Assembly (NCBI GenBank): GCA_036346355.1
Contig: CM070581.1
Coordinates: 49,557,849-49,621,848 of the forward strand
Direction of reading: 5' to 3'
From: Rhipidocladum racemiflorum
Lineage: Eukaryota; Streptophyta; Magnoliopsida; Poales; Poaceae
Length of the DNA: 64,000 nt
A program made the translations under genes and the position numbers. The notes under the pieces were generated by a model. The model saw only the letters and a list, made by a program, of their open reading frames with translations. It searched no databases and was not told the origin of the DNA. Position 1 is the first letter of the stretch. Each line of letters begins with the position of its first letter. This document shows, piece by piece, positions 1 to 11,829 of this stretch.

Positions 1-930
1 TCATATTCATGAAATAAGCTGGCGATTCGTCACCCCAAAGGACATAATCAGAACTCGTAATGTCCATATCTTGACGAGAATGCGCCTTCGGAATATCCTC
101 TCGATCGGATCCTCAATCGATGGTATCCCGATCTCGTGATCAATCTTGGAGAAAACTCCGCTCCTCTTAATCGATCAAACCAATCATCAATCCTGGGTAG
201 CGGATACTTATTCTTCACGGTGACTTCATTGAGTGCACGGTAGTCAATGCACATCCTGAAACTCCCGCCCTTCTTCTTGACAAACAAAACCGGTGCTCCC
301 TACGGCGACTAACTCGGCCTGATAAATCCTTTCTCCATTAACTCTTCTAGCTGTTTCTTCATCTCTACCAACTCCTCGGTAGACATCCGATAGGGTCTCT
401 TTGCTATCGGTCTTGTACCTGTACAAGCTCTATCACAAACTCTATGTCCCTGTCTCGGCATACCGAGGTAGATCTTCGGGAAAAACATCGGGTACTCATT
501 CACTCTTGGGACATCCTCTATGCTGATTGCCTTGGTACTGTTAACCATCAATCGTCCATCTCTAACCGCAGTTGGCTTGAAATTCCACTTTCTTCCCACA
601 CTGCTCTCAATCGAGATAGTCCTTCGCCCACAATCCAATACAGCCTTTGTGCTTGGATAACCAATCCATTCCCAATATAACATCTAAGGTCCGGTCTCCA
701 AAATTATAAGGTTTGCTAGGAACTCTATTCCATCTATTAGTATTCTCACCTCGAACATCCTACTTCCGCTCGGAGTTCTAACCAGGGGTTTGAACTAAAA
801 GCATGCACTTAAGTCTTGCAATTCTCAAGTCATTCCTAGCAGCAAAGCCTTGCGAAACAAACGAATGCGTAAGCTCCAGAGTCAAACAAAATCACAGGTG
901 TAATCGAGTTAACAAGTAACTTACCCAAGA
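1..930 (-). pseudogene. pol: gypsy pol, protease and start of reverse transcriptase, truncated
   Basis: An aspartic protease active site reads Asp-Ser-Gly-Ala near 870-900 on the minus strand. It is followed by the typical plant gypsy protease tail (near 590-720, including KAVLDCGRRTISIESS) and by the RT N-terminal region (PYRMSTEELVEMKKQLEEL near 320-390, then KKGGSFRMCIDYRALNEVT near 215-290). RT continues past base 1. The catalytic FIDD motif is therefore outside the window. Frame changes between protease and RT show it is broken. Compared with the copy at 25725-38367, this copy keeps the Gly of the protease active site. Confidence 0.8.
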
Positions 931-999
931 CGACGTCCGTAGCATTCTCAGAGTGCATCTGCGGTGACATGGTTGACTCGGCCTCTCACCACGGCAGGG

Positions 1000-2058
1000 T
1001 GTGGCTCCTGGTGTGGCGCCCTAGCTGGGTGGTTCCTAGGTTGAAGCGAACTGGGTCGCTCGCTGTCTTCTTCGGACAATCATATGGCAAAGTGTCCTGG
1101 CTCGCTGCGCTTGTAATAGCGCCACTGCCTTTGCCGATCGCCTCGAGTAGTGTTTCTAGCGGGGCCGGGTTTGGTAGTTCGATTGGCAGGTCTTGGTGCC
1201 GGGATGGTGTCCTTGTTGCATTCTCGTGGTTGGAATCAAGAATTGATTTGGTGCAACTCTCAAGCGCTGCCGCGTTCCTCGGCGTGATCCTTGTCGTTGC
1301 ATCCTCGCGCTTCCTGTTCTCAACCAGTTCCTTGCGCTTGTCCTCAAGAATAAGTGCCTTATTCACCAACTCTTGGAAATCTGGAAAGGTGTGGGTGATC
1401 AACCCTACTTGCAATCCCGAGTTAAGTCCCTTCATAAAACGAGACTGTCTGGATTTATCTGTCGCTACATCCTCAAAAAGCGTAGCGTGCTAGCCGAGTG
1501 AACTTGTTCAGTAGTCGGCCACCGGCCGATTACCTTGCTTCGCTGCTCGAACTCCTCCTTCTTAAGGTCCATGATTCCTTCAGGCACGTGATACTGGCTT
1601 AATGCACCGTGAACTCTTCCCAAGTGATATCTTGAGGGTTCTCTCACGTGGCACAAGTTCTCCCACCATTCGGCCAATGTTCTTCCAACCGATGAGAAGC
1701 GTAGAGTACCTTCTCATTCCCTATGCATTGAGCTATGTGTAGCTTCCTCTCAATTGATCTTAACCAATCATCGGCCTCCAATGGATTGGCATTCCCAGAG
1801 AAAGTGGGTGGGTGAGTCCTCATGAACTCTGACACCTTGTATTCTCAAGCGTGGTCCCCGATTAACCTGATTAGCAGCGTGGCCTGAGCAAAGGACGTGC
1901 TGCATTTGTTGCATCATAGCATGCATCAACTGAGTCCGGGCAGCAAGAAATGCTCCAAATTCTGCATATCCAAAGGGCGGTGCCGGTGCTCCATCATTGG
2001 GGTTTTCTGTGGCGAGATCCACTCCCATTGCTTCCAAAGTTCCCACGGTGTTCACCAT
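1000..2058 (-). pseudogene. gag: gypsy gag remnant
   Basis: The minus-strand frame starting at 2058 reads MVNTVGTLEAMG and then runs through the capsid-like gag region in several shifted frames (HEDSPTHFLWECQSIGG, DDWLRSIERKLHIAQCIG, HVPEGIMDLKKEEFEQ). Retroviral-type Gag forms the particle that packages element RNA. Near 1085-1115 the nucleocapsid knuckle can be read with Gly-His-Phe preserved but with Arg codons (CGC) where the first two zinc-binding cysteines should be. At least four frameshifts make it non-functional. Identification rests on the match to the related copy at 30443-31435 and on gag organisation typical of plant gypsy elements. Confidence 0.75.
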
Positions 2059-2273
2059 CCTGGCCGATTTGCTCTAGGTTTAGAGATGAGAGGGAAACAA
2101 GAATAGACAAGTAATATGGAACTTATGCGGGGCTTAAAGGGGTAACTTTAAGGTCCAACTTTATTATTAATAACTTGGTATGGCTGCCATAATGCCTAAG
2201 GGCCTTGCAACACATAATGCACACTCAAAGAAACAATGAAAATCCAAATCGAACTAACTCTCGAGTCTAACGC

Positions 2274-3049
2274 CTAAAGGGTGACTCTTTCTTCTATGAC
2301 GCGACTCGGCGAAGGAGTCTCACTATAGAACCTATGCTCACTCATCGAGAAAACCTCCACGGCCTGGTACGGGTGTCGTGGGCATAGGCACGAAACGATC
2401 GCCATGTCCAAAGAATCGTGTCCTCTCGTGGTAGTCGAAGAAGCGGTGTCCTCATCGAGATCGACTCCTCCGATCTGGCTCGTAGCTCGAGTAATCGCTC
2501 CGGTCCGTCCGCATAAAGTCATCTCCACTCGCCAATCCTTCGCAGAAGATGTGCCACATACACTTGAGCTTCCCGCCATCTGCTCTTCTCTCGCCGTGAT
2601 CTCCTTGCGGGCCTTCAGAAGCTCCTTGCTTGTATTCTCTAGTACATCCTCCTGGCGACGACAAATCGTGCCAATCGTGTAACCGTGGCATCCTCATCCT
2701 CGAATCGCCTTCGGGTCGAAGGTTATCGCTGGCGCTGATGGTAACGGAACACCGCATTTCCAACTCTCGCGTAGATACGGTAATGTGCCGCATTGCTCGT
2801 CGTGATACTTCTTGGATACCCATCTGCATTGTGGATCTCCTGGCAAAGGCAGTTGTATCGGGCGATTGCCTGGCCCTTTTCCTAGCGGTACCTCAATCCT
2901 CACGCCACAAGCCTTGATCAATCCCGCTTGTCCGATCACTTCCACTTGGTATTGGGGCTTCTCAAAATCTCCGAGAGTCTCAGAGCATATGCCAAAGTTC
3001 CGCGGGCGTGACTAACTCCCGCATCAACGTAGTTGAACTCTTCCTCCAT
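2274..3049 (-). pseudogene. extra reading frame upstream of gag (orf0-like), frameshifted
   Basis: An ATG at 3049 (minus) starts a frame beginning MEEEFNYVDAG, which aligns with the better-preserved copy at 29441-30209 (MEGEFNYVDLG). Pieces of the same protein are visible in other frames (residues such as VFSMSEHRFYSETPSPSRVIE near the end, stop around 2295-2300), so several small indels have broken it. It has no zinc knuckle and no catalytic motif. In the related copy the middle is charged and probably coiled coil. Function is unknown. It lies between the primer-binding site and gag, separated from gag by about 220 bp of AT-rich DNA. Confidence 0.6.
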
Positions 3050-3250
3050 CTGTCACAAGAGTGCTTTACGTAAGAACCCTAATTTTTAAATTGTGACAAG
3101 GTAAGGGAAAATTTCAGCAAGAGACAAGAAAAGAGAGAAGGGATAAGTCGAGATGTCATTTCTTGTCTTCACAAATTTTTAGCTTTAGAAAATAGGTTTT
3201 ATCCTCACTACGACCATTCTAGCTTAGGGTTGAGCCTACAATCAAGTATG

Positions 3251-3262
3251 GCTCGATACCAC
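3251..3262 (-). promoter_or_regulatory. tRNA-Met primer-binding site, damaged
   Basis: On the minus strand, just inside the LTR, the sequence reads TGGTATCGAGCC. The undamaged site in the related element at 29228-29240 reads TGGTATCAGAGCC, so one base has been lost here. It is the expected site for minus-strand DNA priming by initiator tRNA-Met. Confidence 0.75.
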
Positions 3263-3265
3263 CTC

Positions 3266-6200
3266 TGTCGGGACCCCGAATTTGCAAATCCGACCCTCTC
3301 AGGTATTCAAAGACTAGTCCAGGAACGCGCTTAGTGCACACAGTCTTAACATCGGTATATATCACAATCATACCAAACGATACTATCAAAGTACTTTATT
3401 TAAATAATCAAAGGGTTACTCGACCTTATGGCCAAGTTACAAATATATGCCTTGCAAGGCGAAACTTATTAAAAGAGAAATAACAAGAAATGAAAATCAA
3501 ATAAACTGTGGCGCCATCCAAGATACCACAGCAATCGATCGGGCTCGCATCCCTAAGTAGACGGATCCTCCGGGAACTCCTCCTCCGAACCGGGCGTAGT
3601 CTCCTCTTCAACTGTATTGTGTTGAGGCAAGGGTGAGTACTTGGTACTCAAAGAAGTCATGCAATGTAATGCAAGCTAATATACTATATGCATGGCTTGG
3701 TACAAAGGAATAGCTCAGGTATATTTGGCAAAGAAATGCCTTTTGACAAGTAATAAAAGTAGATTCGAAAGCAGAGAAATAAGTAAAGCATAAATAACTT
3801 TTCAAGAAGTTTAACAAACATTTTTCCCATCCTACACCATATTTCCATCACCTTCCTTGTTAATCCAACCCATCTTTTCAAAACCAAGTTATTTTCGTAA
3901 AGTCTACCCCTTGACTGTAATTCCCGAGCATTGTCCAAAGATCGTGGACTCCTGGCTATTCAAATAGATTCTACACTCTGCAGAGGTTATGCACTTTACC
4001 CACAAGATACAATCAAACACCACAAAGGCGAGTTCTCAGAATAAAGCCTTTCTAAGCCTCAAACAACACAGTGGTCCTCTCCTGCTCAGGTTTACACCAT
4101 CCCTTCCTTAGCCAAGGCGAAGTATGGGACCAACACACCGTTAGATGGGTACCTGCCACAGCCACGATACGCCCCCCGCATAATCACACAAACGGTGTAA
4201 TCGACACCTCGAGGCTCCACAAGTGAGTCCTTAGCGACTTAGTCAACTAGGGCCGCCCCATTCCAGCCATGTGGTTGCAAGTATGACCCTAGCTTCAAAG
4301 GCTTGCAATGTTAAGTCCTTAGAGTGACCAGGGCAAGACTACCCGAAACCAAATCAACACTCCCAATGCCACAACCGGCCCACCTGATTACTCTTGCCAC
4401 ATGCCCCTGGCCGAAATCGCTTATCAAACCCCGCTTGATTACCATGCACCACGTGCCAACATCACATGATACTTTTCCAAAACAGGTTCAATATATCATT
4501 AAGTCCATATTATCATTTGATTGTCCAAAATCATGTCATGAGCACGAAAGGTGTCTAAGCAAAGATACTACAACGGTCTAAACCCATGTTGGCAATTTAA
4601 TAATGTCCAACTAGTAAACCACAACTAGGGTGACGAGGATCATGGCACATACTTAGATAATCAAGGTGTCATACAAAGAAATTGGTGTTTATCTAACCCC
4701 ATGTTTAAACAAAATATCTTTCTAATTGAACTAGCATGCAATAGTTTAAATCAAAATAGATTTCAAATAGGATCAACATGGTCAAAGCACAACTTGCCTT
4801 CAAAAAGTACTTGCTCTTGGTCTTGAGTTGGATCCCGAGTCAACACTTCTCCTCGAATCCTTCCCAGACTTCAACGCCTACTCGTAAAGCGTGCAAATAG
4901 CAAATACCCAATAAACAATAGACAAAACATCCCAAAACTCCAAATAAAATCCATAAACAGAGAGAACGTAATTTTCTGGATTTTTAGAAACTGGAATCAC
5001 AAATTTGGAGTTAAAATGCAAAAGTTATGATTAATTAAAGTTTAACTAATCAATTAAATAATATTAAAGAGAAAAACTTTAGTCCAAAAATTAAATAAAA
5101 TTCATATTTAGGTAGATCTCAATATTATACAAATTTAGAAATTTGAATCGCTTCAAATCGGAGTTGAAACGCAAAAGTTATAAGCGCTGAAGTTTGAATC
5201 TAAATTTTGAATCAATATTTCGAATTAATAAATCATTTTCTTTTCGAAATTAATTATTGCGTCAGCATGGACACGTGGCAGCCTCGATTGGCTGGCTGAC
5301 GCCACCGGTCCATGGACTTGGTCCACGCTTGGCTCGGGTCTACGGTGGACTCGGCCCACGGCCCACGTGAGACTCGACATGTGGGTCCACTCTCGTGACG
5401 CCATTGTCGACGCCAACGGCTCACTTACCGGTCGACATGTGGACCCACTGCGGACGCCATGGGTGACGCCGCCGGGCTGGGACAGCCGCCGACATGCGGC
5501 CTCTCGACACGCTGGCCTCGCGTGTCAACGCCACACGCACGCTGGCGCGTGATTCGCGCCACCGCTGGCTTGGCCCAACTTCCCGACACGTGGCGCAATC
5601 ACGCCGCTGGTTTGAAAATCAACGGCGCGGATTAGATCCGGTGTTGACGCCGCTTGGGTTAACGCATTGATTTCGGATCGCTGGATCTAGATCCGGCGGT
5701 CGAGATTAGATCTGGAAATCGTAACGCAATCTCACCGCGCGATGACGCGGGCGTGATCTCGAGCGTTGGATCTTGATCGGACGGCCGAGAGCTCGCGTCC
5801 GCGATGGCTTGCGGCGGAGCCGGCTGGCCGAGCCGGGACGGCGACACGCCAACGGCGCTTCGGGCGCTCCGGCTGGCGAGAGATCTCGTGCGCCTTCGTC
5901 GCGGTGAGTCCGGACCGGGGTCAACGGCGCAGGGACGGCGACGGCGGCGAACGGGCAAAGACTGCGGGCGGAGCGGCGCAATTACGGCGAAGCTCGCACG
6001 GTTAAACGGCGGCGGCTTTGCCTCGGTGAAGTAGAGAAGGGAGGGCGCGGATCACGGCGCGGTCCTCGGTACGCCCGCTTAAATAGCCTCGCGTCTGCGT
6101 AAAACGGAGACCTAGTTTTCCACGGCGCGGACACGGCGGAGTCCGGCTCGGACTCGGCGGAGACGACGACGGAGAGCCGTGACATCGCACGATCAACGGC

Positions 6201-6696
6201 CCCGATCGCGACGGCGCGATCGGATCCGGCCGACACGGCTCGCCTCGGTTTCGGCGGATCTCACCGCTGGATCTTGATCCAACGGCTGGGATTGATTAGG
6301 GTTAGGATGGGTTCGGCCGAGTCACGTGGCTCTGCCTGACTCGAGTCCAACTTCCGGGTTCCGACTTCTGGCCGGATGAACAAGATTTGACCCGAGTTTG
6401 ATTTTCCAGCGATTTAATATTTAAAATAATTCCTAGTAATTTATTTAATTCATTAAAAATAGCAAATGACTGCAAAAATCCTAAAATTCTGGAAAATACT
6501 TTGGATCATTTTGGACTCAAATAAAATATTTCCAACAAAATTTTATTTGCAAAATTAAATTCTTTAATTATTTCAAAATGGAATAAATTCAAATAAATTC
6601 CAATTAAATCCAAATAAATTCCAGAAAATTCCAAAAATTCACCAAAGTGCCAAATCACACATGAATTTAGGACAAGTAAAATTTTGGGGTGTTACA
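3266..6696 (-). repeat. 5' LTR of the minus-strand gypsy element (3431 bp)
   Basis: On the plus strand the repeat begins TGTCGGGACC at 3266 and ends GGGGTGTTACA at 6696. Read on the minus strand these give the termini TGTAACACCCC and GGTCCCGACA, the same as the LTRs at 25725, 34901 and 39038. It has an AT-rich end (about 6400-6690), a CpG-rich zone (about 5250-6380) with near-palindromic GGATC-NN-GATCC motifs (for example 6264-6285), and an AT-rich half containing the conserved TACTTGGTACTCA hairpin region near 3637-3653. Open frames in the CpG-rich zone overlap on both strands and are not considered genes. Confidence 0.93.
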
Positions 6697-9500
6697 CTTG
6701 TTCTGCCTGTGTGTGGCCCTTAGAGAGTTCATCCTTCAACAGATAGTACAGATAAGGGGTTGTCCAATCGGGGTTAACGACTAAAACCTCCATATCGGAT
6801 GACCTTTCCCCCAAATTGTCCACCTTCTACTGTTGGCTTATCATAGGTTTATGGAGCTCTTCAATGAATACCCCAGCCAGAACTGTTATTCGACTAGAAC
6901 CCAATCTGGCGAGCTCATCTGCTGCTTCGTTATCTCGGCAAAGCACATGGACAAGTTCCAGCCCATCAAATTTGTCCTCCAGCTTGCACACTTCCTGGTA
7001 GTATGCGGCCATCTTATCATCGACACATGACCAGTCCTTTTGTACTTAGCTAATAACAAGTTGTGAGTCCCCGTGAACCGCCAGTCGCCGGATGTTGAGC
7101 GAAATAGCGATACGGAACCCATGGATGAGTGCCTCATACTCGACGGTGTTGTTTGACGCTGGAAAATGAAGTTGAAGAACGTACTTCAACTTTTCCCCTT
7201 TCAAAGAGATAAGCACTATTCCTGCCCCTGCGCCGTTGTGTGTGAGGGAACCGTTAAAGTACATCGTCCAGTACTCGAGTTCTTTGACAGCTATGGGGCC
7301 TTGCAGTTCTGTCCACTCGGTAGTGAAGTCGGCGAGTGCTTGTAATTTGATGGCAGTGCGTGGCTTGAATGTAATCTCAAAGGCTCCAAGCTCGACCGCC
7401 CACTTTGCAATCCTCTCAGTGGCTTCCCGGTTGTGGAGTATGTCTCCGATCGGGAAGGCAGTGATCACCAAAATAGCACGCTCTTGGAAATAATGCTTGA
7501 GCTTATGGGACGTAACTAGCACAGCGTACAGTAACTTCTGTATCTGCGGGTACCGTACCTTGGATTTGCCTAATACTTCTCTGACGAAGTAGACTAGGGG
7601 TTGCACCCTTTGTAGGTGTCCCGCCTCCTCTCGCTCCACAACAACTGTTGCGCTGACTACGTGAGTCGTTGCTGCTATGTAAAGCATAAGAGGTTCCTCT
7701 AGCATTGGTGAAGCCAATACTGGGGGTGTGGTTAGGAATGTCTTAAGATCCTCGAAAGCTTGCTGCGCCTCTGGAGTCCATTGGAATTTGTCTTGCTTCC
7801 TGAGGAGCTTAAAGAATGGCATCCCCCGCGTTCCTAAGCAGAAAATAAATCTGTCATGTGCGACCATGCATCCTGTGAGCTTCTGGATATCCTTCTGACT
7901 AGTCGGTGGCTTCATCTTCATGATAGCGTTGATATTTTCTGGGTTTGCCTCTATACCATGGTGAGACACGATGAATCCGAGCAGTTTTCCCAAAGGTACT
8001 TCGAAAACACAATTCTCGGGGTTGAGCTTCATCCTGTAAGCGCTTAGGCTTTCAAACGTCTCGACCACATCAAAGATGAGGTCCTTCCCCAGCTGAGTTT
8101 TGACAATGACGTCGTCCATGTAGACCTCCACATTGCATCCGAGTTGAGTGTGAAAACACCACTGTATTGCGCGTTCATAGGTCACGTCAGCGTTTTTCAA
8201 CCAGAATGGCATTGTGACATTGCAAAAAGCTCCAAATGGCATGATGAACGAAGTCTTGATGCATTCTTCCTCCTTGAGGTTGACCTGGTGATACCCTGAG
8301 TACGAATCCAGGAAGCTTAGGAGCTCACAGCCGGTGGTTGAGTCCACCACTTGGTTGATGCAAGGTAGTCCAAATGGATTTTTTGGGCACGCTTTGTTAA
8401 GATCGGTATAATCAACACACATGCGCCAATTTTTATTCTTTTTGCAAACAAGAACTGGTTTCACTAGCTAGTCGAGATCAGGGTTGACAAAACCGTTTCG
8501 AGGTGGAAAATCGAACCCAGCTCGGCTTCGGTTTTTCGCGAAAATCGATCGAAAATCGTCAAAAACCGAAGATTTTCGAAACCGAGCGTTTAAACAAAAA
8601 AATTCAAATCAGATTTAAAAAAAACAAAAACCGGTCGGTTTTCTCGAAAACCGATCGGTTTTCACCGGTTTTCGATCGGTTTTCTCGAAAAACCGCACGA
8701 CAAGTTGAACCTTTTGGGCGATCGGTTTCTTGAGCGGTTTTCGTCGGTTTTCTCAAAAAAACTGCTCGGTTTTCACCGGTTTTCGATCGGTTTTCATCGC
8801 ATAAATTTTTTCAATTTTTTGAATTTTTTTTTGAATTGAATCGGTTTACCGACCGGTTTATGATTTCGAACCGGCTCGATACGGTCGAAAACCGCGATTT
8901 TCGACCGGTTTTCGACGGTTTTGCGAACCCTGGTCGAGATAATACACTTCTTTTATGAAGCCTGCGGCTAAAAGTTTAGTAATTTCCTCCCTGATTGCGT
9001 CGCGACGATCCTGGGTGAACCACCGGAGTCATTGCTTGACCAGTCTTTCCTTTTAGGGTGTCGGACGATTTCCATGCGAAGATGTCCTGGTTCACCTGGA
9101 GGAAGGTGATGAGTGCGTCTTCCTATTTTTGGTCGAGTCCTATCCTAATCAGAGCTATTTTAGCTGAGTTGGACAGGTCGAGTGCTATCTTCTTGACCAC
9201 TTCGTTAAGTTTGATCCCTGACTTGGTATGTTTCTTGGCGGAGACGCCCTTGTCCTGCAGGACGGAAGCTGCCAGTCGGAGTTTCTCCAAGTCGGCCGTA
9301 GCTCGCAGCGTCTGGGCCAATTTGCAGCTCTCCCTATCGCGCAGGAAGGACTGTTTAATGTCACCACAAACCGTAATAATGCCCTTTGGGCCCAGCATCT
9401 TCAGCACCGAGTAGGTGTAGTGTGGTACCATCATGAATCTGGCTAAGACTGGTCTTCTCAAGATGGTGTTGTGAAGAATACTTGGCACTACTCTCTTCTT
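6697..9500 (-). pseudogene. pol: Ty3/gypsy Tat-like pol fragment: protease linker, RT, RNase H, second RNase H
   Basis: The longest frame (8464-7046, 472 codons) has RT motifs MCVDYTDLNKACPKNPFG and VYMDDV (residues 114-119), then a first RNase H (LMLYIAATTH). A second, archaeal-type RNase H follows (GAGAGIVLISLKG, NNTVEYEALIHG, HGDSQLV), continuing in another frame to about 6800 (LCRDNEAADELARLG). A dual RNase H is a hallmark of the Tat lineage (RIRE2-like in rice). The protease-linker part is at 9488-9123 (KGIITVCGDIKQSFLRD). RT is split by the hAT element at 8479-8932. Defects include a Trp-to-stop change just before the RT core (near 8466-8470), Asn for the first Asp of the second RNase H (YFNGS), and several frameshifts. 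Gag, integrase and LTRs are not seen. Confidence 0.88.
8471..8940. mobile_element. non-autonomous hAT element (MITE-like, 454 bp) with 8 bp TSD
   Basis: The element spans 8479-8932 and is flanked by a perfect 8 bp duplication GTCGAGAT (8471-8478 and 8933-8940). Its ends are inverted repeats: CAGGGTTGACAAAACCG at the left and, reversed and complemented, CAGGGTTCGCAAAACCG at the right (15 of 17 matching). An 8 bp TSD with CAGGG ends is diagnostic of hAT transposons. It has no transposase. Inside, the motif GGTTTTC occurs more than ten times on either strand, with a duplicated block around 8633-8697 and 8737-8797. It interrupts the RT of the Tat-like fragment, whose reading frame resumes if the element and one TSD are removed. 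Confidence 0.93.
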
Positions 9501-9504
9501 GCTT

Positions 9505-11577
9505 TAACAAAGCTTTGCAGAATATGAGAATGAGAAAGAGAGGTGGTCCTCCAAGGTGCTATGAGTGTTGGATCTCAACCACATGCGTTCAAATTGTCCT
9601 AAACTTGTAGGAAAAGCATCAAAGGAGGGGAAGGACAACAGAAAAGAGAAAAATAAGTTTTCTTCAAGCGATAGAAAGAAGAAGAACTTCATCAACCGTA
9701 AGGTTGTCCACCGAGTTCTTTCCGCACTTGAACAAGTCAACTTAAGCGATGTGGATTCAGAAAGCAGCGAGGATGATGCAACTCCAAGCAAGCATGATTT
9801 GATGGGGTTGTGTCTCATGGCAAGTAGCAAGGACAGCTTCACCGAGGACAACCACGACAGCGACTTCAATGAGGCTTCTCGCGTGAGGAAGGAGAACATA
9901 TGGCTAGTGGATTCCGGATGCTCACGCCACATGTCCGGTGATAAGAATTGGTTCTTCTCCCTCACTTGTGCATCTCGTGCTGAAAGTGTTACTTTTGGAG
10001 ATGCCTCTTCCTCTTTTGTTGTGGCAAAAGGTACAGTGAAGGTAAGTGACAAGTTTATGTTCAAGGATGTGGCTCTTGTTGAAAACTTGAAATATAACTT
10101 GCTATCTGTCACACAAATGATTGATGAAGATCTTGAAATAAGCTTTAAGAAAAATGAATGCAAAGTGTTAGATGCTTCAGGTGATCTTGTTTTCAGGATT
10201 TCACGCTTTGGAAGAGTATTTAAAGCTGATTTTGATGTATCACCTTCTTCTAAGCATAGGTGTCTAGTTGCCAATGTTTCTAAAGATTTATTTTTTTGGC
10301 ATCGTAGACTTGGTCATGTTGGTTTTGATCATCTTACTCATGTAAGTGGTTTAGATCTCATACATGGCTTGCCTAAGCTTAAGGGTGATAGTAATCTAGT
10401 ATGTTCTTCTTGTACGCATGGTAAGATGATTGCAGGTTCACATCCACCTCTTACCATGGTGATGACAAACGCTCTAGGACAGCTACTACATCTTGATACA
10501 GTTGGACCATCTCGAGTTCAATCCTTTGGAGGCAAATGGTATGTGCTTGTGATTGTTGATAATTTTTCTAGATACTCTTGGGTGTACTTTATGGCATCTA
10601 AAGATGAGGCTTTTAGTCATTTTAGAAGCTTTCTGTTGATCATCCCTATTAGAAGTGATAATGGAACTGAGTTTAAAAATTCTTCTTTTAATCACTTGTG
10701 TGCTGAAAAAGGAATTGATCATCAATTTTCTTCACCTAGAGTGCCTCAATAGAATGGTGTAGTTGAAAGGAAAAACAGAACATTAGTTGAAATGCCTAGA
10801 ACTATGCTAGATGAACATCACACTCCTAGGAATTTTTGGGCTGAAGCGATTTCAACTGCTTGCTACGTTTCAAATCGTGTGTTTTTTAGATCAAAATTGG
10901 GTAAGACTCCATATGAGCTTCGGTTTGGACATAGGCCTACTATTTCTCACTTTAGAGTTTTTGGATGCAAATGCTTTGTCTTGAAATCTGGAAATCTTGA
11001 TAAATTTGAAGCTAGATCAATGGATGGCTTTTTTCTTGGATATCCTGCTCATACTGTGTTCATCGTGGTGCTTGTTTTGGAAACTAACAAAATTCTAGAA
11101 ACCTGTGAAGTTACTTTTGATGAGGCTAGTCCAGGCACTAGTCTAAGTGATGCAGGTACAGACACATATGTTCAGGGGGAGAAAATCTTTGAAGATAATG
11201 ATGATGTTGAAGATGAGGTCTTGACTCTTCCTAATGCACAACAAGTTGTAGCACCTCTGGCACCTACTACTGCATCACCTACAGCTAACCATCCTCAAGC
11301 TACAACATCATCTGTACATGCTGAAAATGAAGAAGAAGAAGAAGAAGAAGAAGTTTCAAAAGCCAAAGCTCCCTTGCACATTCAGAAAATGCATCCATCT
11401 GAACAAATGATTGGAGACCTAAATGAGAGAATCACCCGATCCAGGTTTATTCATTCTGACAATTATGCTCATTCTGCTTTAGTTGCTTCTTTTGAACCCA
11501 AAGATATATCTCATGCATTATCGGACGAATCATGGATCAATGCCATGCATGCGAGATTCATAACTTTTGATCCGTAA
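9505..11577 (+). pseudogene. Ty1/copia gag-pol fragment: zinc knuckle, protease, GAG-pre-integrase, integrase
   Basis: In order: a gag zinc knuckle (CYEC at 9557-9568, then NHMRSNCPKL after a frameshift); an aspartic protease site (WLVDSGCSRHMSGD near 9900-9945); the GAG-pre-integrase motif FFWHRRLGHVG near 10290-10325; an integrase core with LDTVGPS (first Asp), RSDNGTEF (second Asp) and NGVVERKNRTL (Glu); and the integrase C-terminal part (KTPYELRFGHRP, FRVFGCKCFV). The order protease-integrase-(RT) is the copia order. Defects: a TAG at 10750-10752 where Gln is expected in PQQNGVVERKN, an in-frame loss between FRSFLL and IRSDNG, and a break after DESWINAMHA at about 11560, so RT and RNase H are missing. 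Transcription direction is opposite to the neighbouring gypsy fragments. Confidence 0.9.
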
Positions 11578-11829
11578 GTTCGATCGAGCTGATTATTTTT
11601 TGGTTCAATTCGTGTTGGAATCTAGTTTCGTGTGTCCAAATTTCAGATCGATCCGACGGTTGGATCTCCAGGAATTCGCGTTTTACCGAGCCTATATTAA
11701 TCTATTTTTGTCGATTACGAGGCAATTATTTGGTTCTGTTTTGGGGTGAATTTTTAATAGATTAAGAATTTGGTTTTAGCTTCCGCACAATCATTCACCC
11801 CCCCCTCTGATTGCTATATCGATCCTACA
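11578..11829 (+). repeat. probable copia LTR 3' end remnant
   Basis: Directly after the truncated integrase region comes AT-rich sequence ending in an eight-C run (11798-11805) and GATCCTACA at 11821-11829. A C-tract followed by a GATCCT..CA terminus is the style of many grass copia LTR 3' ends. No second LTR copy is in the window to prove it, and no primer-binding site follows, so this is inference. If correct, RT-RNase H was deleted between integrase and the LTR. Confidence 0.35.

Larger units (their letters stand above)
1..6696 (-). mobile_element. Ty3/gypsy chromovirus-type LTR retrotransposon, 5' part, truncated by window edge
   Basis: This is a minus-strand element whose 5' LTR (3266-6696) is followed, at decreasing coordinates, by a primer-binding site, an extra upstream reading frame, gag, protease and the start of reverse transcriptase. 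Its sequence matches the complete element at 25725-38367 segment by segment, so it is the same family. The 3' half lies left of the window. The bases just outside the LTR (6697-6701, CTTGT) are the expected place for a 5 bp target-site duplication, but the partner is off-window. It is inserted into a Tat-like gypsy fragment. Reading frames are broken in several places. Confidence 0.9.

Noticed and set aside
969..1493. 174-codon open frame on the plus strand
   Set aside because: It is the antisense of the degenerate gag on the minus strand and has no motif of its own.
5659..6236. Several open frames on both strands in the CpG-rich half of the LTR (also at 26040-27204, 35152-36280 and 45421-46606)
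   Set aside because: They overlap on opposite strands, recur in each LTR with different frames, are Arg/Pro/Ser-rich by composition and show no domain motifs. High GC alone explains them.
9504..10274. 256-codon minus-strand open frame
   Set aside because: It is antisense to the copia gag-protease region, whose sense frame carries zinc-knuckle and protease motifs.
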